Source: an uncultured Christensenella sp. (GTDB lineage: Bacteria > Bacillota > Clostridia > Christensenellales > Borkfalkiaceae). Taken from it: 29,428 nucleotides of DNA. Location of the stretch: assembly GCA_910585705.1 (NCBI GenBank), contig CAJUER010000008.1, positions 1 through 29,428 on the forward strand, read 5' to 3'. Below are positions 24,089-29,428 of the stretch, one piece after another; position 1 is the first letter of the stretch, and every line of letters begins with the position of its first letter. The translations under genes and the position numbers were made by a program. Under the pieces are notes generated by a model that did not search any database, was not told the origin of the DNA, and saw nothing but the letters and a program-made list of their open reading frames with translations.

Positions 24089-24117
24089 ATAATATCATAA
24101 AATTTCCGAAAATGCAA
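24089..24117 (-). promoter_or_regulatory. hppA promoter
   Basis: On the minus strand TTGCAT (24117-24112), a 17-bp spacer and TATTAT (24094-24089) with TGA before it form an extended -10 promoter 30 bp from the ATG. Confidence 0.7.
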
Positions 24118-24291
24118 TATCAAACTGCCGTTTTGTGAAAATTTTTCTAATTTTGCTGTTTTTTACCATTATTACAATGTACGTTTGCACTGCGCTTTGC
24201 GCACACTTGTATTTTTACCCGAGCCGTTTCATTCGCCCATTTTATTATTAACTGTGCAAAATAATTTTAAAATAATATTTTTAAATTGCTA

Positions 24292-24320
24292 TTGAATATT
24301 TAACGGCGGTATGATATAAT
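24292..24320 (+). promoter_or_regulatory. Promoter of the HIT/GltD-like operon
   Basis: TTGAAT (24292-24297), a 17-bp spacer and TATAAT (24315-24320) with TGA before it. The gap between here and the hppA promoter (24121-24291) is AT-rich; I see no gene or riboswitch in it. Confidence 0.75.
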
Positions 24321-24364
24321 TTCGGTTAGAAATATTTTACAATTCAAATTAAAGGGGAACAATT

Positions 24365-24784
24365 ATGAAAGACTGTAATTGCGGTTACTGCGTCGGCGGC
24401 GAACCGCTTGCGAAATTCGGAATAAAAATCTGCGATTTGAAGGTCAGTCAGCTTATACTTTTCAAGGAACAGTCTAAACCCGGCAGGTGCATAGTCGCGT
24501 ATAAAGACCATGTAAGCGAAATTGTGGACATATCCGATAAGGAAAGAGACCTCTTCTTTGCTGACGTTGCACACGCCGCGCGCGCAATTCATAAAGTTTT
24601 CAAGCCCGATAAACTTAATTACGGCGCTTACGGAGACACGGGCTGTCACCTACATATGCACCTCTGCCCGAAATACAAAGACGGCGACGAATGGGGCGGA
24701 ACCTTCCAGATGAACCCGCAGAAGGTCTATCTTACAGACGAAGAATATACGAAAATGGCAGAGCAAATTAAAGCCGCGCTTTGA
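24365..24784 (+). CDS. HIT-family nucleotide hydrolase/transferase
   Basis: The 139-residue protein has the histidine-triad HLHMH at 95-99 within GDTGCHLHMHLCPK, the nucleotide-binding active site of HIT proteins (hydrolases of AMP-linked or dinucleoside polyphosphate compounds). The segment VAYKDHVSEIVDISD matches the usual HIT strand-helix. The N-terminus has an unusual CxCxxC (Cys4, Cys6, Cys9), a possible metal site found in some HIT proteins. AGGGG precedes the ATG. It is followed 28 bp later by a GltD-like oxidoreductase in the same direction, and they are probably co-transcribed from the promoter at 24292. The substrate cannot be told from sequence. Confidence 0.92.
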   Translation: MKDCNCGYCVGGEPLAKFGIKICDLKVSQLILFKEQSKPGRCIVAYKDHVSEIVDISDKERDLFFADVAHAARAIHKVFKPDKLNYGAYGDTGCHLHMHLCPKYKDGDEWGGTFQMNPQKVYLTDEEYTKMAEQIKAAL

Positions 24785-24812
24785 CGGCTGACGATAAGGA
24801 GAAAATGAGAAA

Positions 24813-26039
24813 ATGGCGCATAACGTAATAGCCGAATCAAAAAGATGTTTAAACTGCAAAAAGCCGCTGTGCCGAACGGGTTGCCCGATAAACACGCCCA
24901 TTCCGCAGATGATTTCTATGTTCCTCAACGGAGAAATTAAGCAGGCGGGTAAAATGCTCTTCGAGAACAACCCCCTCTCCGCAGTCTGCTCTCTGGTATG
25001 CAATCACGGCAACCAGTGTCAGGGGCACTGCATACGCGGACTCAAAGGCGAACCCGTTGAAATAAGCTCCATCGAAAATTTTGTGTCTTCCGCCTTTCTC
25101 GACAGCGCGGAGCTTGAAAAAGCCAAACCCAACGGCATAAAGGTTGCCGTTGTGGGAGCGGGACCTGCGGGCATTGTGATTTCAATAAAAATGGCTCAAC
25201 TCGGTTACGACGTCACCGTTTTCGAATCCAAGTCGGAAATCGGCGGCGTACTGCGTTACGGCATACCCGAGTTCAGACTGCCCAAAACAATAGTGGACAG
25301 ATACGAAACGATTATGCGCAAGCTCGGCGTAAAAATCAAATTCAACGTAACGATAGGCAAGGCGTTCGGGATAGAGGAATTATTCCGCGACGGCTTCAAA
25401 GCAATTTCCATAGGCACGGGCGTAACCTGGCCGATTCCGCTTAATATAAAGGGCGAAACGCTGGGACACGTGCATTACGGCGTACATTTCTTAGAGCGAC
25501 CCGACGTGTACGAGCTAGGCAAAAGCGTGATAGTAATAGGCGCGGGAAACGTTGCAATGGACGTTGCGCGCACGGCGTTGAGGCGCGGTCTGTGCGACGT
25601 TAAAATAGTTGTAAGAAGCGACAGATACACCGCAAGCGAGGAAGAAAAAGAATATGCGGAAATAGAGGGCGCGCAATTTATATTCAACAAAGCGCCCGTA
25701 GAAATTACGAGCGAAGGCGTAATGTTCGCCGATACCGTATGCGACGAAAACCATAAGGTTATTTCCACCTCAGACAAGCCCGAGCTTATGCGCGCGGACA
25801 CGGTTATGATTTGCGTATCGCAAAGACCTTCCAACCTGATTCTTACGCAGACGAAGGGGCTTGAAATCAACGAGCGCGGACTTGCGAAAATAAACGAGGA
25901 CGGCTCAACCTCGCGCGAAGGGCTGTTTGCTTCGGGCGACGTCGTGCGCGGAGCTAAAACCGTTGTTGAAGCGGCGGAAACCTCTAAACGCGTGGCTATG
26001 GCTATGGACGCCTATTTAAAATCGTTACCCAAGCAATAA
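24813..26039 (+). CDS. GltD-like NAD(P)H-dependent Fe-S flavoprotein
   Basis: The 408-residue protein resembles the small subunit of glutamate synthase and related electron-transfer subunits (NfnB, SudA). The N-terminus binds two 4Fe-4S clusters by the pattern C12-C15-C20-C24 and C59-C63-C69-C73. The FAD-binding GAGPAG is at 115-120, then GIPEFRLPK, and a NAD(P)-binding GAGNVAMD near 238-245. SGDVVRGAKTVVEAA closes the FAD site. The usual length is 450-490; the linker parts are shorter here. No gltB-like partner is in the window, so it may work alone or with a partner elsewhere. The ribosome site AAGGAG lies 11 nt before this ATG and only 3 nt before another ATG in a different frame, starting an 8-codon ORF at 24805-24828. 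Confidence 0.85.
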   Translation: MAHNVIAESKRCLNCKKPLCRTGCPINTPIPQMISMFLNGEIKQAGKMLFENNPLSAVCSLVCNHGNQCQGHCIRGLKGEPVEISSIENFVSSAFLDSAELEKAKPNGIKVAVVGAGPAGIVISIKMAQLGYDVTVFESKSEIGGVLRYGIPEFRLPKTIVDRYETIMRKLGVKIKFNVTIGKAFGIEELFRDGFKAISIGTGVTWPIPLNIKGETLGHVHYGVHFLERPDVYELGKSVIVIGAGNVAMDVARTALRRGLCDVKIVVRSDRYTASEEEKEYAEIEGAQFIFNKAPVEITSEGVMFADTVCDENHKVISTSDKPELMRADTVMICVSQRPSNLILTQTKGLEINERGLAKINEDGSTSREGLFASGDVVRGAKTVVEAAETSKRVAMAMDAYLKSLPKQ

Positions 26040-26047
26040 TAAAACGC

Positions 26048-26088
26048 AATAAAAGCCGCGACGCACAAAGTGCGTCGCGGCTTTTATT
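26048..26088. terminator. Bidirectional terminator
   Basis: A perfect 19-bp stem (AATAAAAGCCGCGACGCAC and its complement, 3-nt loop) lies between the convergent GltD-like gene and the kinase gene. T-rich arms (CTTTTATT) on both strands suit termination in both directions. Confidence 0.92.
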
Positions 26089-26111
26089 TACTATCATAAT
26101 TACAGCTATAA

Positions 26112-27152
26112 TTACAGCGGAAGTTTTATTGTGAAAGTACTGCCCTTTCCCAAAGCGGAACGCACGGAAATTTCTCCGCCGCAGAGGGTGCATATGCGTT
26201 TGCATATTGCAAGTCCCAGTCCGTTGCCTTCCACTCCGCCCGCATTTCCCGCGCGGTAATATTTGTCGAAAATACGGCGGCAGTCCTCCTCGCTTATTCC
26301 CGCGCCCGTATCGGTAATATCCACATAAACGCAATTTTCGCCCGAGCGCATGCGCACATAAATTTCACCGCCTTCGGGAGTGAATTTTATGGCATTGCTT
26401 AAAACGTTTACCCAAATCTGCAAAAGCTGGGCGCTGTTCCCGCGCACGGTTACGGGAAGCAGATCGCTTGAAAGATTTATATTCTTTTTCTCCCAACTGC
26501 GTTCGAGCATTATTATGCACTCTTTAAGCTGCGCGTCAAGCTTGACCTCTTCCGTTTTTCCGACCAGCCGCTGATTTTCAAGCCGCGAAAGCATGAGCGT
26601 ATTTTCGGCAAGCCGCAAAAGCCTTTCCGATTCGTCGGCTATTATCCGCGCAAACTTTTTCTGTTCCTCTTCGGTAAGCCCTCCCTCAGCGATAAGATTG
26701 GCAAAGCCGTTGACGGATGAAAGCGGCGTTTTCAGCTCGTGCGAAAAGGTGTGGATAAATTCGTCGCGCAGGTTGTTCACGGAAGATAGCTCCTCCGCCA
26801 TTTTGTTGAAATTATCGTAGATTTTACCGTATTCGCGGTCGCGTTCGGGCGGCTCGATTCTGACCGAGTAATCGCCCGCCGCGACCTTGTTCATACTGTC
26901 GATTAAAATTTCTACCTTCATGCTTTTGCGGCGCACGGAGTACACGAGCAGAAAAGTGAATAAGCCCGCCACAAACGGCATAGTATAAAGCGGAATTGTG
27001 TAAGCCAGTTGCTGACCCTTGTTGACAAACTCGTTCAAAATAGCCAGCACTGTTTCGCTTATAAGACACAGAGCTATAAATATGAAAACGAAAAGCCCGA
27101 AAAGCTGACCTTTTTTAATTTTAAGCGGTAAACGCGATTTAGGTTTTTTCAT
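26112..27152 (-). CDS. Sensor histidine kinase
   Basis: The 346-residue kinase has membrane helices at about 17-40 and 51-73, with only about 10 residues between them, so the stimulus is probably sensed in or near the membrane. HAMP (about 74-125) leads to the DHp domain with His138 in FIHTFSHELKTPLSS. The ATPase domain has an N-box NVLSNAIKF, the DTGAGI G1 motif and the GNGLGLAICKRI G2 motif. The ATG overlaps the stop of the regulator gene (ATGA), so translation is coupled. No target transporter or enzyme is next to the pair, so its role is open. Confidence 0.94.
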   Translation of the reverse strand: MKKPKSRLPLKIKKGQLFGLFVFIFIALCLISETVLAILNEFVNKGQQLAYTIPLYTMPFVAGLFTFLLVYSVRRKSMKVEILIDSMNKVAAGDYSVRIEPPERDREYGKIYDNFNKMAEELSSVNNLRDEFIHTFSHELKTPLSSVNGFANLIAEGGLTEEEQKKFARIIADESERLLRLAENTLMLSRLENQRLVGKTEEVKLDAQLKECIIMLERSWEKKNINLSSDLLPVTVRGNSAQLLQIWVNVLSNAIKFTPEGGEIYVRMRSGENCVYVDITDTGAGISEEDCRRIFDKYYRAGNAGGVEGNGLGLAICKRICTLCGGEISVRSALGKGSTFTIKLPL

Positions 27153-27820
27153 TTTTTAATCACCGCCTTGTATCCGACTCCGCGAATTGTAATAAGCTCG
27201 AACTCATCGAAATTTTCAAACTTTGCGCGCAGCCTGTTCATGTGCGTGCGCACGGTGGTTTCGTCGCTTTCGCAGGTATAACCCCAGACCTTGTCTAAAA
27301 TATTTTCCTTCGTAAAAATTTTGTTCGGATAGGACAGAAGCAGAAAAAGCAGTTTGAACTCCTTTGTCGGAAGTTCTAAAACCTCATCACCTCGCGTTAC
27401 GGTAAAGTTGGAATTATCCACCACCGTTTTACCGATTACTATTCTGCCTTCACCCGCAATTTTGCTCCTTCTCAAAAGCGCGTCTATTCGCCAGACAAGC
27501 TCTTCGAAATTTACCGGTTTGGTCATATAGTCGTCGCAGCCGACGGCAAAGCCCTGTCCCTTGTCGTTGAGCGCGTCCTTTGCGGTAAGCATAATCACGG
27601 GAATATCCATTCCGCGCGAGCGCATTGTTTCAACAAGCGAATAGCCGTCCACAACGGGCATCATAATATCGGTAACAAGCACGTTCACGTTGCGGTTTTC
27701 CATTATTTCCAATGCCGAAGCGCCGTTTTCCGCCGTAAGTACGTTGTAGCGCGCCTTTAACCGGGTTTGGATAAGCAGTCTTAAATTCGCGTCGTCCTCG
27801 ACGACAAGCACGTCCGCCAT
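27149..27820 (-). CDS. OmpR/PhoB-family response regulator
   Basis: The 223-residue protein has a receiver domain (1-118) with Asp9/Asp10, the phospho-accepting Asp51 in LVTDIMMPVVDGY, a Thr in IMLTAKD and the Lys in DYMTKPV, and a C-terminal winged helix (about 128-220; TTVRTHMNRLRAKFENF). A very strong AAAGGAGGTG ribosome site precedes the ATG. It is co-transcribed with the kinase from the promoter at 27855-27883. Its residues differ clearly from the other regulator in the window, so the two systems are separate. Confidence 0.95.
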   Translation of the reverse strand: MADVLVVEDDANLRLLIQTRLKARYNVLTAENGASALEIMENRNVNVLVTDIMMPVVDGYSLVETMRSRGMDIPVIMLTAKDALNDKGQGFAVGCDDYMTKPVNFEELVWRIDALLRRSKIAGEGRIVIGKTVVDNSNFTVTRGDEVLELPTKEFKLLFLLLSYPNKIFTKENILDKVWGYTCESDETTVRTHMNRLRAKFENFDEFELITIRGVGYKAVIKK

Positions 27821-27854
27821 AGCGCACCTCCTTTAAAATTGCGGTTACGGGTAT

Positions 27855-27883
27855 ATTTTACCGCAACAAAGTAAAAAAATCAA
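27855..27883 (-). promoter_or_regulatory. Promoter of the second two-component operon
   Basis: On the minus strand TTGATT (27883-27878), a 17-bp spacer and TAAAAT (27860-27855). The 27884-28067 stretch between the two divergent genes contains no gene I can see; no convincing promoter for the plus gene was found. Confidence 0.65.
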
Positions 27884-28067
27884 CGTATAGGGTATTAGTT
27901 TACGCTGAATTTACATTTGCGCATTAAAATTCGGTATGTAAAGGAAAAATATGGTTTTACTTCCAAATTATCGTCCGTAAAACAGTTATAAAAGCGCAAA
28001 GCATTCATAACCGTTAACCGGAAAAACAATCGGGCGCGGAGCAAATCCGTGCGCACGGGAGGAAAAA

Positions 28068-29225
28068 ATGAATATCGTTATAGTTATTGACCTAATCGAC
28101 ACGCTTACAAACGGTTCGGTTATGACGGCGCGGCGTTTTGCCGACGGACTTAAAGAGCGCGGACATAAAGTTAAAATAGTTGCCGTAGGCGCGGACGGCG
28201 AAAACGACTGTGCGGTGAAAGTGCGTTATGTGCCCGTACTTTCCGAAGTGTCCGCAAAAAACCAGATAAAGTTCGGAAAGTTCGACAGGGAGAAAATAAA
28301 AAAGGCGTTTACCGGCGCGGACGTCATTCACTTCATATTCCCCTTCAAGCTTGAAAAAAAGTGCAAACAGCTTGCGGACGAAATGGGCATTCCCACCACC
28401 GCCGCCTTCCACGTTCAGCCTGAAAACGTTTCCTATAACGCGCATATGGGCAAGAGCAAACTGTTCAACAATATCGTTTACGCATACCTTAAAAACACGT
28501 TTTATAAAAACTTCGACCGTATCCACTGCCCCTCCGCCTTTATTGCAAACCAGCTTGCAAAACACGGCTACTGCGGCGAGCTGTACGTTATTTCCAACGG
28601 ATACGACAAAGCGTTTTTGCCCGTACAGAACAAAGTTAAAAACGAAAAGTTCGAAATTGTTATGGTCGGAAGGCTTGCGCCCGAAAAAAATCAGAAGGTA
28701 ATAATTTCCGCGATAGCACAGTCGAGGTACAGGGATAAAATTTGTCTGACGCTACTCGGCAACGGCAGCTGCAAAAAGAAGCTTGCGCGTCAGGCGGAAA
28801 AGCTGGGCGTGGACGTTTCATTCGACTTCCTGCCCAAAGACAAACTAATCGAAAAATTGCAGGCGTGCGATTTGTATGTGCATTCCGCCACCGTAGAAAT
28901 AGAAGCTATTGCGTGTATCGAGGCCATTGCCTGCGGACTTGTGCCCGTAATTGCGGACAGCGCGCTATCGGCAACGCCGCAGTTTGCGCTTGACGCGCGT
29001 TCGCTTTTCAAAGACGACGATGCGGAAAGCCTTGCCCGCAAAATAGAGTACTGGTACGAGAACCCCGACGAGCGGGCTAAAATGAGCGGACGTTATGCTA
29101 ACTATGCAAAAAAGTTCAGTCTTGAAAACTCGCTTCAACTTGCCGAAGCAATGTTCGCCGACCAGATACGCGACACGCGCCTTGCAGCCACCGCGAGAGA
29201 GCCGCAGGCAAAACAAGCGTATTGA
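28068..29225 (+). CDS. GT4-type (GT-B fold) glycosyltransferase
   Basis: The 385-residue protein has the GT-B layout: an N-terminal acceptor domain starting MNIVIVIDLIDTLTNGSVMTARRFADGLKERGH and a C-terminal nucleotide-sugar domain with VGRLAPEKNQ and an EX7E-like EIEAIACIEAIACGLVPVI. Members of this family move a sugar from a nucleotide donor to lipid, glycan or secondary-metabolite acceptors. The N-terminal half resembles bacterial diacylglycerol glucosyltransferases, but the acceptor is not proved by sequence. GGGAGG precedes the ATG and an intrinsic terminator follows. It is a single-gene unit, divergent from the second two-component operon. Confidence 0.88.
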   Translation: MNIVIVIDLIDTLTNGSVMTARRFADGLKERGHKVKIVAVGADGENDCAVKVRYVPVLSEVSAKNQIKFGKFDREKIKKAFTGADVIHFIFPFKLEKKCKQLADEMGIPTTAAFHVQPENVSYNAHMGKSKLFNNIVYAYLKNTFYKNFDRIHCPSAFIANQLAKHGYCGELYVISNGYDKAFLPVQNKVKNEKFEIVMVGRLAPEKNQKVIISAIAQSRYRDKICLTLLGNGSCKKKLARQAEKLGVDVSFDFLPKDKLIEKLQACDLYVHSATVEIEAIACIEAIACGLVPVIADSALSATPQFALDARSLFKDDDAESLARKIEYWYENPDERAKMSGRYANYAKKFSLENSLQLAEAMFADQIRDTRLAATAREPQAKQAY

Positions 29226-29312
29226 AACAACGAAAAGCGGCGCGCCGTCAAACCGCAATTCCCATAGGGATTAAATACTAAATTTTTAAGTGTTTTACTT
29301 TCAAGCGATGAC

Positions 29313-29346
29313 AAAAGCTCTCGAACGATATGTTCGAGAGCTTTTT
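29313..29346 (+). terminator. Intrinsic terminator of the glycosyltransferase gene
   Basis: A stem of AAAAGCTCTCGAAC and its complement with a 5-nt loop ends in CTTTTT. It lies 87 bp after the gene; the sequence between shows nothing else. Confidence 0.88.
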
Positions 29347-29428
29347 ACTGCAAACTATTTATAAAGACAAATTGAAATTTAATTCAAGTTTGATTAGCGC
29401 AACTAAAAGTATAAATATAACTATTAAA

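Noticed and set aside
23247..24092. A 281-codon plus-strand open frame over hppA
   Set aside because: Arg/Tyr/Ala/His-rich composition without a domain, and it lies exactly opposite the conserved hppA coding sequence.
24121..24291. Possible riboswitch or small RNA between hppA and the HIT gene
   Set aside because: AT-rich, with only a 5-bp stem near the TGCGCTTTGCGCA run; no known motif seen.
28030..28060. GCGCGGA/TCCGTGC hairpin before the glycosyltransferase start, considered as a riboswitch
   Set aside because: A single short stem with a G-U pair and no conserved core; not enough to call.

Overview
The window looks like a chromosomal segment of an anaerobic low- to mid-GC Bacillota, probably an uncultured gut Clostridia (Christensenellales-like). 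This rests on AddAB recombination, a NiaR-controlled NAD operon, OmpR-type two-component systems, an ECF sigma factor beside a BspA-like leucine-rich-repeat protein, a K+-dependent membrane pyrophosphatase, strong Shine-Dalgarno sites and TATAAT promoters. The lineage is inferred. I see no tRNA, rRNA, CRISPR array, transposase or phage gene.

Layout. 1-5100 (all minus): a two-component system (regulator, then kinase) followed by an ABC exporter (ATPase, then an FtsX-type permease whose reading frame runs off the left edge). The exporter and regulator promoters carry the same operator-like repeat at the same distance from the -10, so the regulator probably controls both. 5117-7566 (minus): an ECF sigma gene coupled to a membrane protein with a leucine-rich-repeat ectodomain that may be its anti-sigma partner. 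7600-10385 (minus): nadB-nadC-niaR, with a promoter overlapped by a likely NiaR operator; nadA is absent. 10547-12955: two plus-strand genes (an unknown membrane protein and a PRC-barrel-like protein) and a convergent small membrane protein. 12965-19431 (minus): addB-addA, apparently transcribed as a leaderless mRNA from a promoter divergent to that of a plus-strand lipoprotein. 20674-21855: a KDG-kinase-like sugar kinase. 21870-24117 (minus): hppA. 24292-26088 (plus): a HIT hydrolase and a GltD-like Fe-S flavoprotein. 26112-27883 (minus): a second two-component pair. 28068-29346 (plus): a GT4-type glycosyltransferase with a terminator.

Most transcription units end in long GC-rich perfect hairpins, several of them shared by convergent genes. 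Nothing here is a clearly new system. The most interesting points are the matched 11-bp-periodic operators of the two-component/ABC locus, the sigma factor with its leucine-rich-repeat membrane partner, the leaderless addB promoter together with an AddB lacking a P-loop, and a few unrecognised membrane proteins.
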